Below, piece after piece: positions 16,704-24,766 of a stretch of DNA of 64,000 nucleotides (position 1 is the stretch's first letter; every line of letters begins with the position of its first letter). The DNA is from Rossellomorea aquimaris TF-12 (GTDB lineage Bacteria; Bacillota; Bacilli; Bacillales; Bacillaceae_B), in the NCBI RefSeq assembly GCF_001648555.1, contig NZ_LQXM01000030.1, positions 372,001 to 436,000 of the forward strand. Direction: 5' to 3'. The notes beneath the pieces were generated by a model. The model worked only from the letters and a program-made list of their open reading frames with translations, was not told the origin of the DNA and ran no database searches. A program made the position numbers and the translations under genes.

Positions 16704-18152
16704 ATGAAGAAGTATCAGTTATATATTAATGGTGAATTTGTCGATGGGACGACTCATGAGTCGTTGGATGTGATTAATCCTGCTACGGAGGAAACGATTT
16801 CTTCGATTCAGAAGGCCTCAGAGGAGGATGTCAATCGAGCAATTGAGGCAGCTCATTCCGCCTTTAAGAATTGGGAGAAGGTGCCTTCTAAAGAACGAGC
16901 TGCCTATTTATATAAAATAGCCGATAAGCTTGAAGAACGTAGAGATTCATTTGTTCAGATGCTAACAGAGGAAAACGGAAAAACATTGGAAGCTTCTGAA
17001 GGTGAAATTGATCTGGCTATTGAGTATTTCCGCTATATGGCCGGATGGGCACTGAGATATGAAGGTGAAATTCTTGAAAGTGAACGCTCCAATGAGAATA
17101 TCCTGGTTTATAAGAAACCGATTGGCGTCGTTTCAGGTCTCATACCTTGGAACTTCCCTATGTTTATTCTTGCCAGGAAGGTAGCTCCTGCAATTGTGAC
17201 TGGATGTCCAATTGTGATAAAGCCAAGTCAATATACACCAAATACAGCATGTGAATTTGCGAAGATCATAGACGAAATCGAGCTCCCTAAAGGGGTCTTT
17301 AACCTTGTTACAGGAAAAGGATCTGATATCGGAAACCCTCTATCCAGTCATCCTAAGGTACGCATGGTTTCCATGACTGGTAGCTACCCAGCCGGAACGA
17401 AGGTAATGGAGGCAGCTTCTAAATCGATTACGAAAGTAAATTTGGAGTTGGGAGGAAAAGCTCCAGCCATCGTAACAAAGCATGCGAATATCGAGTTGGC
17501 TGTTGAAAAAATAAAAACATCCAGAATTACCAACTCAGGTCAAGCTTGTACGAATGCTGAAAGAGTGTATGTACATGAAAGTGTTGCCAAAGAATTTATC
17601 AGTAAAATGACAGAAGCCATGAAAAACACAGCTGTTGGCGATCCAACGAATCGTGACAATGACATTGGTCCTCTTGTTAATAAGGATCGACTTGATACTG
17701 TAACTAAAATGGTGAATACTGCCGTTGAAAATGGAGCCAAAATCCTTACGGGTGGAAAGCCTGTTGATGCCGGCAAAGGCTTCTATTACGAGCCAACCAT
17801 TCTCGTGGATGTAAAACAGGACATGGAAATTATCCAAGAAGAAATCTTCGGACCTGTCCTGCCAATTATGACGTATACAGATTTTGATGAAGTGATTGAA
17901 TTAGCTAACGATACAGAGTACGGTCTCTCTTCTTCTATTTTCAGTGAAAACTTACATGAGATTATGAGAGCAGCCAACGAACTGCGATACGGTGAAACCT
18001 TCGTAAACCGTGAAAACTTTGAAGCAATTAACGGCTTCCACGCTGGTCGAGGTCAATCCGGTATTGGTGGAGCTGATGGGAAGCATGGTTTAAACGAATA
18101 CCTTGAAACTCATGTTGTTTACCTGGAGTATGATGAGAACTATAAAGGATAA
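16704..18152 (+). CDS. aldA: Aldehyde dehydrogenase, lactaldehyde/glycolaldehyde (AldA) type
   Basis: A 482-residue NAD-dependent dehydrogenase. Catalytic Cys282 lies in NSGQACTNAERV and Glu248 in NLELGGKAP, 34 residues apart as usual. The cofactor region has PWNFPMFILARKVAPAI. The C terminus (ENFEAINGFHAG, then SGIGGADGKHGLNEYL) closely parallels Escherichia coli AldA as I remember it, which favours small hydroxyaldehydes as substrates. The start at 16704 is chosen for AGGAG about 9 nt upstream. An inverted repeat CATTCCC/GGGAATG (16623-16658) precedes it and may be regulatory. No fucose or rhamnose pathway genes are nearby. Confidence 0.85.
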   Translation: MKKYQLYINGEFVDGTTHESLDVINPATEETISSIQKASEEDVNRAIEAAHSAFKNWEKVPSKERAAYLYKIADKLEERRDSFVQMLTEENGKTLEASEGEIDLAIEYFRYMAGWALRYEGEILESERSNENILVYKKPIGVVSGLIPWNFPMFILARKVAPAIVTGCPIVIKPSQYTPNTACEFAKIIDEIELPKGVFNLVTGKGSDIGNPLSSHPKVRMVSMTGSYPAGTKVMEAASKSITKVNLELGGKAPAIVTKHANIELAVEKIKTSRITNSGQACTNAERVYVHESVAKEFISKMTEAMKNTAVGDPTNRDNDIGPLVNKDRLDTVTKMVNTAVENGAKILTGGKPVDAGKGFYYEPTILVDVKQDMEIIQEEIFGPVLPIMTYTDFDEVIELANDTEYGLSSSIFSENLHEIMRAANELRYGETFVNRENFEAINGFHAGRGQSGIGGADGKHGLNEYLETHVVYLEYDENYKG

Positions 18153-18159
18153 ATGAAGA

Positions 18160-18202
18160 AAGCCTATCTGAGTGCCTTTTCAGATAGGCTTTTTATTTTT
18201 TC
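18160..18202 (+). terminator. Intrinsic terminator of aldA
   Basis: AAGCCTATCTGA and TCAGATAGGCTT form a 12-bp stem around an 8-nt loop, followed by a T-rich tail. Confidence 0.9.
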
Positions 18203-18220
18203 GTACTATTTTTGCCCATA

Positions 18221-18247
18221 AAAAAAGCCCTATATCCATAGGACTTA
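18221..18247 (-). terminator. Intrinsic terminator of the small membrane protein gene
   Basis: On the minus strand AAGTCCTAT pairs with ATAGGGCTT around GGAT, followed by T7. Confidence 0.8.
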
Positions 18248-18268
18248 TTGAAAATACATTCAGTTGTA

Positions 18269-18391
18269 TTATGAAACAATGAAGAAATTTGCCATTGCGA
18301 TAAGAAGTAAGATAATAGCAACTCCAGAACTCATCCAAAGAATATCGTTGAAATCCATTTTCATGTCAGTTATTTTTTCTTTGTTTAGCAT
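18269..18391 (-). CDS. 40-residue single-pass membrane protein
   Basis: A very short frame: a charged N-terminal half (MLNKEKITDMKMDFNDIL) and one hydrophobic helix, SSGVAIILLLIAMANFFIV. Its ATG lies inside the last codons of the zinc-ribbon gene (7-nt overlap), a layout typical of translational coupling. GGGAG lies about 9 nt upstream. A terminator directly follows. Function unknown; it may anchor or regulate the zinc-ribbon partner. Confidence 0.6.
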   Translation of the reverse strand: MLNKEKITDMKMDFNDILWMSSGVAIILLLIAMANFFIVS

Positions 18392-18618
18392 GGAACTTCA
18401 CTCCCTTGAATATTTTCAATAAATCCAATGATTTTAAAAGTAGATAAGTCAAAAGCTGGATTGGTTGATGCAGAACACTGTGAACATTTAATATTTGATA
18501 CATTCATCGTTGTACGAAATTCGTTTTCACATTGTGTGCACTCCAGAATGTGTAGATCTCTCTTCTTTCCTTTACGATCAAATTGTATGCGCTCTCTACC
18601 TCGGTTAATGTATGTCAC
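18385..18618 (-). CDS. Zinc-ribbon hypothetical protein
   Basis: A 77-residue protein with two CxxC pairs, ECTQCEN near residue 27 and IKCSQCS near residue 44, which form a zinc ribbon. The N terminus is basic (NRGRERIQFDRKGKKRDL) and may bind nucleic acid. The start is GTG, with AGGAGAG 7 nt upstream. It is the first gene of a two-gene unit with the overlapping 40-residue membrane protein. Function unknown. Confidence 0.65.
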   Translation of the reverse strand: MTYINRGRERIQFDRKGKKRDLHILECTQCENEFRTTMNVSNIKCSQCSASTNPAFDLSTFKIIGFIENIQGSEVPC

Positions 18619-18773
18619 TTTTTTTCTCTCCTGTCAAGTTTTATTTACTTAATATTTACCCCCTCTTCAAAGGTTGAAACATTTTTTATGTAATTTTTTC
18701 TAAAAAAATGGAGAGTTTCACCAAATTGTTCTAGATACGTAGACTTAGAGAGTTTGACCTAACAGCCCGTTTT

Positions 18774-18801
18774 CAAAAAAACCAGCCTCAAGGGGCCGGT
18801 T
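18774..18801 (-). terminator. Intrinsic terminator of the GNAT gene
   Basis: AACCGGCC and GGCTGGTT pair around a 6-nt loop, followed by T6 on the minus strand; it overlaps the stop codon. Confidence 0.8.
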
Positions 18802-19216
18802 ACAATCTCTTTTCCATATAAACTTGACGGTGACCTTTAGGGAAATCCTCTACCACACCAAATTCTTTGTATCCTATTTTTTGATAAAAATGAGGTGCTT
18901 GAAAACTAAATGTATCAAGGATCACCACATAACATCCTTTCTCCTTGGCATACTCTTCAATCTTCCTAATTAGTTTCGTACCATACCCCCCTTGTCGATA
19001 TTCTTCCGCTACCCAAAGGAAATCTACATGTAAATGGTGCCAGAACATTTCACCTACTATACCACCGACAATCTCCTCTTCATCATTTCTCATAACAAAG
19101 CTAACTTTTTCAAGTGGCGTTTTCGTTTCTTCTTCAATCTGGGACATATTGTACTCAATCAATTTCTTTCTTATATAGTCACTATCTTCATCTATCCATT
19201 GCTTAGAAATCTTCAA
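18800..19216 (-). CDS. GNAT family N-acetyltransferase
   Basis: A 138-residue acetyltransferase. The acetyl-CoA loop is EEYRQGGYGTKLIRKIEE (about residues 72-89) and the C-terminal strand region is APHFYQKIGYKEFG. The preceding HHLHVDFLWV is the usual beta-4 segment. The substrate is unknown. The TTG start at 19216 is preferred because AAGGAGGGG lies 6 nt upstream; the ATG six codons earlier has that ribosome site inside its own coding sequence. Confidence 0.8.
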   Translation of the reverse strand: MKISKQWIDEDSDYIRKKLIEYNMSQIEEETKTPLEKVSFVMRNDEEEIVGGIVGEMFWHHLHVDFLWVAEEYRQGGYGTKLIRKIEEYAKEKGCYVVILDTFSFQAPHFYQKIGYKEFGVVEDFPKGHRQVYMEKRL

Positions 19217-19359
19217 ACCCTTCCCCTCCTTCATTCAATTATTTTTCCTTACTTCTATTAACAGGTCAAGTTTACTTTATTTACCTAATTCACGTTTAAG
19301 AAGTATCCATGCCGTTTATAGAATAGTAAGGTTACAAATTTTCAATAAGGAGGAGTTCC

Positions 19360-20151
19360 ATGTCTTTAAAGAAAACGATAAGCGTTTTAGAAAACTTATA
19401 CTTACAAAAGCCTGATAAACTATTAACCTTGTACTTAAATACAGATCGAAGAGACCAGGACCAACAAGGTGGCGAATGGAAGATTGCGTTAAAAAATGGA
19501 TTCAACCGATTAGAAGAATATTTAGAAAGCGCCCCTGAAGAATTGGATCGATTGAAAACCCTCCGGGAAAAAGTAGAAAACCATGTTTACAGCTTAGAAA
19601 GGGATTTGCCACGAAGCTTTATCATTTTTGCTTCTGCTGATAGTGGAATATGGGAAACCTTTGAACTTCAAGTACCTGTTGAGACCAACTTTTATTGGGA
19701 AGAGAATCCTAACCTCAACCAATTAAAGGCATTACACAATCAATATCCATTGACAGGTCTTGTTCTCCTGCAACAAAACCAAATTAAAATTCTCACTTCT
19801 GTATTTGGGCAGCTTGAGACGAAAGAATTTATGGAATTTGATCTCGACACTGAGGATTGGAGAACGTATGAAGGACCCCACCATGCGGACATCAACGGTG
19901 GAGGAAAAGCCAATCAACAAGAAGAATATGAAAATCGGCTAAAAGCGAATCAACAGCGATGGTGGAAAAGCCTTGGAAGTATTCTTGATAAAAAAGCCGC
20001 CGATGAAGCTTGGGAAAAAATCGTTCTCGTTGGTGATAAAGAAGAGGCTAACGTATTAGAAGAAAGCATGAACAAAAAGGTACATGAAACCATTCAGAAG
20101 AACTTATTAAATGAAAATGAGCATCGAGTTGTTGAGAAATTATTAGCTTAG
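19360..20151 (+). CDS. VLRF1-family (aeRF1-type release factor-like) protein
   Basis: A 263-residue soluble protein. The N-terminal half (LLTLYLNTDRRDQDQQGGEW) and the central TGLVLLQQNQIKILT match my recollection of the bacterial VLRF1 family, distant relatives of archaeal/eukaryotic peptide release factor 1. A glycine-rich loop INGGGKANQQ (residues 178-187) sits where the GGQ-type loop would be. Relatives are thought to act on stalled ribosomes; the bacterial role is not settled. Start: AAGGAGG about 8 nt before ATG. Monocistronic with its own terminator. Confidence 0.75.
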   Translation: MSLKKTISVLENLYLQKPDKLLTLYLNTDRRDQDQQGGEWKIALKNGFNRLEEYLESAPEELDRLKTLREKVENHVYSLERDLPRSFIIFASADSGIWETFELQVPVETNFYWEENPNLNQLKALHNQYPLTGLVLLQQNQIKILTSVFGQLETKEFMEFDLDTEDWRTYEGPHHADINGGGKANQQEEYENRLKANQQRWWKSLGSILDKKAADEAWEKIVLVGDKEEANVLEESMNKKVHETIQKNLLNENEHRVVEKLLA

Positions 20152-20154
20152 AGG

Positions 20155-20197
20155 AAGGACTCGCATGGAAATGTCTGTGCGAGTCCTTTTTATTTTT
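20155..20197 (+). terminator. Intrinsic terminator of the VLRF1-family gene
   Basis: AAGGACTCGCA and TGCGAGTCCTT form the stem, followed by a T-rich tail. Confidence 0.85.
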
Positions 20198-20207
20198 AGA
20201 TTTCAAT

Positions 20208-20600
20208 TTATCTCTTATCTTTTTCCTTTAATACAATATCTTCTTCTGAAACTTTCTCAAATTTCATTACTTTTTCATATGAAACTAAATGATCGTTAGT
20301 AGCCCAATCGACTAACGAAGTAATAATATATTCATCCTTTTTCTTGTGAACGGATAGCTCGGTAGAAATATACTCATTTTCTTTGTGGTCAAGTCTATAG
20401 AATACATACGTGTAATTTTCAAAACTGTGTATAGAGAAACCATTTTTTTGAGGGTTTGCTAACATCTCATTCTGAACTTCTACTGGTACGTCCTCAATGT
20501 TAAGGACTTCGTATTCGACCTTTTGACTCCTCATTTTATAAATAGAGAATGAAAGTATAAGAACGACTATCATTAAAGTTATTGAGAGTGATTTTTTCAA
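20208..20600 (-). CDS. Hypothetical membrane-anchored protein
   Basis: A 130-residue protein with one N-terminal hydrophobic helix (LSITLMIVVLILSFSIY, residues 4-20) and then a soluble, charged domain outside the membrane. The domain shows alternating strands (NYTYVFYRLDH, YIITSLVDW) but no recognisable motif and no Cys. The start is TTG, with GGAGG 6 nt upstream. It converges on the VLRF1 gene and diverges from the next small membrane protein. Function unknown. Confidence 0.65.
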   Translation of the reverse strand: MKKSLSITLMIVVLILSFSIYKMRSQKVEYEVLNIEDVPVEVQNEMLANPQKNGFSIHSFENYTYVFYRLDHKENEYISTELSVHKKKDEYIITSLVDWATNDHLVSYEKVMKFEKVSEEDIVLKEKDKR

Positions 20601-20662
20601 CCTTTACCTCCATCTTACCTTTCCCATATTATATATCATGTCAAAACTCTACTCGAAAAACA

Positions 20663-20711
20663 GGCACACGCTCCTGATCACTTCATACAATGAAACTAGG
20701 AGGTGTGTGCC
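20663..20711 (+). promoter_or_regulatory. Leader hairpin covering a ribosome-binding site
   Basis: GGCACACG (20663) pairs with TGTGTGCC (20704) and CTCCT (20671) pairs with AGGAG (20698), with one bulged G. The loop contains a second small stem, TTCAT/ATGAA. The stem contains the whole AGGAGG ribosome site of the gene at 20713. Confidence 0.6.
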
Positions 20712-20712
20712 C

Positions 20713-21000
20713 GTGCTTTCTCGTATAAAATGGTTATCCTTTTCGATTGAATTATTTTTAGCTGTTCCCATATTCGGAAATATTGCTGGTGATGGTATTC
20801 CTTTTCTCTTATGTTTAATTGCTCTGTGGCATTTTGGGGTGTTGGTTATCTCCAGATCTGAAGATCAACCGATTCTCGGCAGTGTTCTTGGTATTATCGC
20901 GTCTTTCCTAAATTTTTTCCCGGTCATTCGATTAATTGCCCATGCCGTTACGGCCATTGTACTTATTTTTGAAATTCAGAAAGCTCCTGGGATGGAGTAA
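20713..21000 (+). CDS. Small multi-pass membrane protein
   Basis: A 95-residue hydrophobic protein with three predicted helices (about residues 7-27, 29-47 and 54-88) and a short basic N terminus MLSRIKWLS. GTG 20713 is chosen because AGGAGG ends 9 nt upstream; longer in-frame starts lack a ribosome site. That site is buried in a 13-bp hairpin, suggesting translational control. The family is not recognised. It is followed by a clear terminator. Confidence 0.6.
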   Translation: MLSRIKWLSFSIELFLAVPIFGNIAGDGIPFLLCLIALWHFGVLVISRSEDQPILGSVLGIIASFLNFFPVIRLIAHAVTAIVLIFEIQKAPGME

Positions 21001-21004
21001 TAGT

Positions 21005-21036
21005 AAAAACGCAGGAGTTTTGAACTCCTGCGTTTT
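21005..21036 (+). terminator. Intrinsic terminator
   Basis: AAAACGCAGGAGTT and AACTCCTGCGTTTT form a near-perfect palindrome after the small membrane protein stop. Confidence 0.9.
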
Positions 21037-21049
21037 CATTTTAACTGGT

Positions 21050-21175
21050 TCCAATCCCTTTATCCGGTGTTTTCGGCTATTTATGGGGATGCATCCTCAG
21101 TTTATGCGTATGAATCCTGGTTTTATGCGTAAGATTCCCACTTTTATTCGTGAAAAACACTCATTTATCCGTTTC
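21050..21175. repeat. Degenerate array, about six units of 20-22 nt
   Basis: Successive segments share a TTTATKCGTRWGAWTCCY-like core: TTTATGCGTATGAATCC, TTTATGCGTAAGATTCC, TTTATTCGTGAAAAAC, TTTATCCGTTTCAC and two poorer copies at the left. Intergenic, with no coding potential seen. Confidence 0.6.
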
Positions 21176-21212
21176 ACTGTGAATAATAATAGTGATTCTA
21201 ATTGAAATCCCT

Positions 21213-23174
21213 TTACTGAACGACTCCACCTGCATTTACATATCTAGCATTAAATTCCTGGACGAATTGGTTAGCAATTTCAGTGTCATGAATGATAAGC
21301 ATATTTTCATCATTTACGTTGTTGCCATTTTCGCTCCAGTTGGTAGAGCCCACAATAACCGTTGGATCACTGTTTGTATCGGCATCAATAATCATAGTTT
21401 TGGCATGAAGCTTTCGGCTTTCATTCGCCGTGTAAACTGGGGCTGGATTTGCCCAGCGTGTATTTGGGTTGTTTGTGCTTGTCTGGGAAGCGGTTCTTCC
21501 TGTCATTTCAATGCTTGCAGACCACCATTGGTTCCAGAAGCTGGCATCAAATAATCCTTTCACATCAAATCCTGTTAATGTTCCTTGGTTATCAAGGTAA
21601 CTGCCTTCCCATTTGTTCTTTAATTCGTCAACAAGTGCTTGATCACTCCATGCAAAAATGGTGAAATATGCACTTTCATCTGCTTCGGTTTTTACAAGCT
21701 CTGTCATATGGCCAACGGCATCGTCACCAGAAGAGAAATAGACTTCAACTGTCTCTCCACCAACCGTAACAGAGTGAGGAGTGTTGTCTATTTTTCTCGT
21801 ACTGAAGTTTGCAACGGTGTTATCAGGCGTCGTTGTGCTACTTCCCCACATTTCCTCAAATTCAGTTTTATAAATAGAAGCAAGCTCAGGAGAATGAACC
21901 TCTACTACATGCTGTTGATTGCCATCTAATATTCCTTGATTCATGTTTTCTTCAGAACCATATAATCCTGTTACAGTAAAGTTCCAGCTTCCTGTGAATA
22001 CCCATTTGTTATCTACAAGGGCAAATTTGTTGTGCATTTGGTTTCCTGGAGAATAGTAGCTATTGGCTTCCTTTAATTCCCCTTCAACAAATAGATAGCC
22101 TGTCATATCAGAGCTTCCGACCGTAACCGTGCGTTGTTGGAAGTCATTAAAGCTAGCTGGCAAGCTATATTCTGCTCGTTTCGCTGCATCTTCTACTACA
22201 AACATAGGAGAATCAGATAAGATATGAACATCATCTGCGGTTCCAACAACTTGATCTTGTCCACGAACTAGTTTTTCTAAGTATAATCTCATTGTTTCAT
22301 AACGTTCTGTATAGTGAGGGTCTGTGGCATCCTTTGCATCTGCCAGAACTCTAACATCTACGCCCTGTGCCGCTTTTTGAATGAGTGTGTCGATCACTCT
22401 TGGTAAATTGATTTCATACGTAGCTAAATCAATGGAAGTCGTTGCCTCGTTTAAACGTTTAAGTAAACGATTTTCTAAATTCACATTGTAATTTGCATCA
22501 TTTCCACTAGAAGCATATTGTGTGGAAGCACTTTTATTAAAATAAACATTCATAGCCCCAAGCTCCTCGCTTACATTCGTAAGAGATTCTCCTGAGTTCG
22601 TTGAAGACGTCTTTGAATTCACTCCTTTAGGTGTACCCAAGCCGCCTTCATATGTAGTTGTTGATGTGCTCCAATTCGATGATAAAGTACCATCTACAGT
22701 GCTGTCGTTTCGTTCCATTGTCGCCTTTGTATTATTGTCCCCGGCATACCAGTTATTTACTTCATCAATAACCGTCCCGCTCGCATCTTTTAAATAAAGA
22801 ACTTCACTTGAATTTCCAAGTCCTCCAGTATAAATCAAATTAGCCGGGATACTAGGAATCGTATCATCACTCGTTCTTTCTAGTAAGTAAAATCCGTTTG
22901 CTTTGACTGTTCCGCTTAATGGAATACTAGGTGTTCCATCTTGAGCTTCCAACACCCATCCGTCAAGAGACATGCTCGATGATGTTCCGTTGTATAATTC
23001 AATCCATTCATCATTGTATGAAGCAGTTGTCCCCATCCAGGCTACCTCATTAATCACCACTGATTTAGAAGCAGCTGCTACTCCCTTTTCCATGGTCTCT
23101 TGAGGCTGTACAAGTCCCCCTAGAAGTAAAAACAAAATACTTACGACAGATAACGATACCTTTTTATTTCTCAT
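21213..23174 (-). CDS. Secreted LTD and phospholipase D-domain protein
   Basis: A 653-residue exported protein. Order: signal peptide (1 to about 33, with VSILFLLLGGL), lamin-tail domain (about 38-150, VVINEVAWMG and DEWIELYNG), a Ser/Thr-rich linker, then two PLD catalytic repeats. The first HKD is MHNKFALVDNKWVFTGSWN (about residue 385). The second is KLHAKTMIID, with IVGSTNWSENGN downstream. The two HKD repeats should form one active site for phosphodiester cleavage, either nuclease or phospholipase. LTD domains are often fused to secreted nucleases, so extracellular nucleic acid is a plausible substrate. Monocistronic. Confidence 0.85.
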   Translation of the reverse strand: MRNKKVSLSVVSILFLLLGGLVQPQETMEKGVAAASKSVVINEVAWMGTTASYNDEWIELYNGTSSSMSLDGWVLEAQDGTPSIPLSGTVKANGFYLLERTSDDTIPSIPANLIYTGGLGNSSEVLYLKDASGTVIDEVNNWYAGDNNTKATMERNDSTVDGTLSSNWSTSTTTYEGGLGTPKGVNSKTSSTNSGESLTNVSEELGAMNVYFNKSASTQYASSGNDANYNVNLENRLLKRLNEATTSIDLATYEINLPRVIDTLIQKAAQGVDVRVLADAKDATDPHYTERYETMRLYLEKLVRGQDQVVGTADDVHILSDSPMFVVEDAAKRAEYSLPASFNDFQQRTVTVGSSDMTGYLFVEGELKEANSYYSPGNQMHNKFALVDNKWVFTGSWNFTVTGLYGSEENMNQGILDGNQQHVVEVHSPELASIYKTEFEEMWGSSTTTPDNTVANFSTRKIDNTPHSVTVGGETVEVYFSSGDDAVGHMTELVKTEADESAYFTIFAWSDQALVDELKNKWEGSYLDNQGTLTGFDVKGLFDASFWNQWWSASIEMTGRTASQTSTNNPNTRWANPAPVYTANESRKLHAKTMIIDADTNSDPTVIVGSTNWSENGNNVNDENMLIIHDTEIANQFVQEFNARYVNAGGVVQ

Positions 23175-23495
23175 TGCTTTCCCCTTTCAAAAATAGATTA
23201 CAATTCTAAAAAAAAGATTACAATACTAGTATATTTTGTCGTATTTTGTAGTGTAATAGGCTAAAAGACATTATTTTTCTAATTATTTTGTAAATTAAAT
23301 ATAAAGATTGTAAATGTTCTAATCTTTTTTCCTATGTAACTTCCTTTAATTTCTTAAATATGTGAAAAGACCTTATAATAAGAGTTTTTCCATCTAGTTC
23401 AAAAGGACCGTGCTGTCGAAAAATCGTTACTTCGCCGAAAAATTTCAAATTCCGCTGATAAATGACGGGTTTTCGCTGATATATATCTTACAACA
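23175..23495. other. AT-rich intergenic region with a short degenerate repeat
   Basis: The right part of this 320-nt gap (23405-23487) has about four related segments of 19-21 nt: TCGAAAAATCG, TCGCCGAAAAATTTC, TCCGCTGATAAATG and TTCGCTGATATAT. The left part is AT-rich and should hold the promoter of the LTD-PLD gene. No gene seen. Confidence 0.5.
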
Positions 23496-23523
23496 TAAAA
23501 AAGGACCCTTAACGGATCCTTTT
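23496..23523 (-). terminator. Intrinsic terminator of the RDD operon
   Basis: On the minus strand AAAAGGATCC pairs with GGGTCCTTTT around a 6-nt loop, then T-rich sequence. Confidence 0.8.
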
Positions 23524-23527
23524 CAAA

Positions 23528-23839
23528 TCAATAATATATGAATGCAAAGATAAAATTAATGAGGATAAACAGAACTAACCCTATTTTCACTGGACCCATT
23601 CCGAATGTAATGGCCTTGATTTCACCGGCATCCTGTCCTGTCCATCCCCGTATACCAGCATTAAATTGATTGCTGGACTGCTTCGTAAAAAAAGTAAATA
23701 ACCATATGGCACAAAAAGTGACGAGCCCACCAACGAAAAAAGTGTCGACTGCTTTCCAACCAAAGGCTAGTGAAACAATCCAAAATACAATGGCTTCAAT
23801 GGAGATGGTCAATAAGATTATACTTAAAGACTTTTTCAT
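23528..23839 (-). CDS. Small membrane protein, possibly DUF3899-like
   Basis: A 103-residue protein with about three hydrophobic segments (residues 5-25, 33-50 and 84-102) and a polar loop with QSSNQFNAGIRGWTGQD between the second and third. The layout recalls DUF3899 proteins of Bacilli, but I am not sure. It starts 18 nt after the RDD gene ends and is probably its operon partner. A terminator lies directly after its stop. Confidence 0.6.
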   Translation of the reverse strand: MKKSLSIILLTISIEAIVFWIVSLAFGWKAVDTFFVGGLVTFCAIWLFTFFTKQSSNQFNAGIRGWTGQDAGEIKAITFGMGPVKIGLVLFILINFIFAFIYY

Positions 23840-23857
23840 TCCTTCACCCTTCCTTTT

Positions 23858-24661
23858 TTACCTTTCAAAATCCCATTCTTCTTTTAAAACAAGATACAGA
23901 ATTAACAGGGTATCTTCTAATTCTTCATAGGTTTGTTCCTCCACCTCTAACCCTAGTTTGGGATAGAGAATAAAAGCCAGCTTTCTCGTTAAATGATTTC
24001 GTTGACCCAATGGCAGTTGCAAGAAACGATTGCTGTATGTTTTCAGTAAATTCCATTCCTTTGTTCCAAGCTGATTCAAATTCCATGTTTCTATTACGAG
24101 GTCTTCTTTCCTAAGCCCTCGACGATTGATTTCCTTCTCAATGGCCTTCATTTTTTTCTTTTTCTTCACTTTTTCCTCATGAACCACTATGGTACCTGCG
24201 ACCAGATCACCGATTCGTTTGTGCTTAGAGTGAAGATAAAGCATGGTCATACCAATGAAATAAAAAGCAGGTAATGAATCAATTAATCTCAAAAGATTTC
24301 GTATAAAGCTTGATAACAGGGTGATGCTGTGACCATTTTCTTGGATGACACGAATACCGAGCACTCTTTTCCCTACGGTTTTTCCTCCCCAGAAAAATTC
24401 CAAGAGGAAATAGTACCCCCAGTTGATAGCGAAAATGGCGACAATCCCGATGCCAAATACATATGAAGGCATGGATTGTAAAAAAAAGAAATCCGCCTGA
24501 CCGTATGTAATTATCAGAAGGACAATGATAATCAATAGATTAACCGCCATTAAGATGAGTTGGTCCAGAATAAAGGCTGCTGCTCTGCTTCCTAATCCAG
24601 CAGGCTGAAACTGCAGTGATACATATTCAGGAGTTTTAATATCAACTTGATTATCGTACAT
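23858..24661 (-). CDS. RDD family membrane protein
   Basis: A 267-residue protein. Residues 20-160 are an RDD domain with three or four helices; its conserved sites are GLGSRAAAFILDQ, GGKTVGKRVLGIRV and HKRIGDLVAGTIVVHE. A charged cytosolic tail of about 100 residues follows, starting with the basic run VKKKKKMK. RDD genes next to SpoIIM, MoxR and DUF58 genes form a recurring neighbourhood in Gram-positives. It diverges from the SpoIIM-family gene with about 105 nt between starts. AAAGGAGG precedes the ATG. Confidence 0.85.
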   Translation of the reverse strand: MYDNQVDIKTPEYVSLQFQPAGLGSRAAAFILDQLILMAVNLLIIIVLLIITYGQADFFFLQSMPSYVFGIGIVAIFAINWGYYFLLEFFWGGKTVGKRVLGIRVIQENGHSITLLSSFIRNLLRLIDSLPAFYFIGMTMLYLHSKHKRIGDLVAGTIVVHEEKVKKKKKMKAIEKEINRRGLRKEDLVIETWNLNQLGTKEWNLLKTYSNRFLQLPLGQRNHLTRKLAFILYPKLGLEVEEQTYEELEDTLLILYLVLKEEWDFER

Positions 24662-24766
24662 GACAGCTCCCCCTCCTTTGGTTTAATTTTCCTGTTTTTG
24701 TTTCTATTCTTCTATAGAATTACTATAATAGTAGATATGATAAATCCAAAACAAGAAGGTGTTTTA

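Noticed and set aside
21050-21175. CRISPR array
   Set aside because: The units are degenerate and directly adjoining; there are no exact repeats with unique spacers and no cas genes nearby.
24647-24766. Forty extra N-terminal codons of the SpoIIM-family protein
   Set aside because: The longer frame runs back into the divergent RDD gene start and has no ribosome site; the ATG at 24767 has one.
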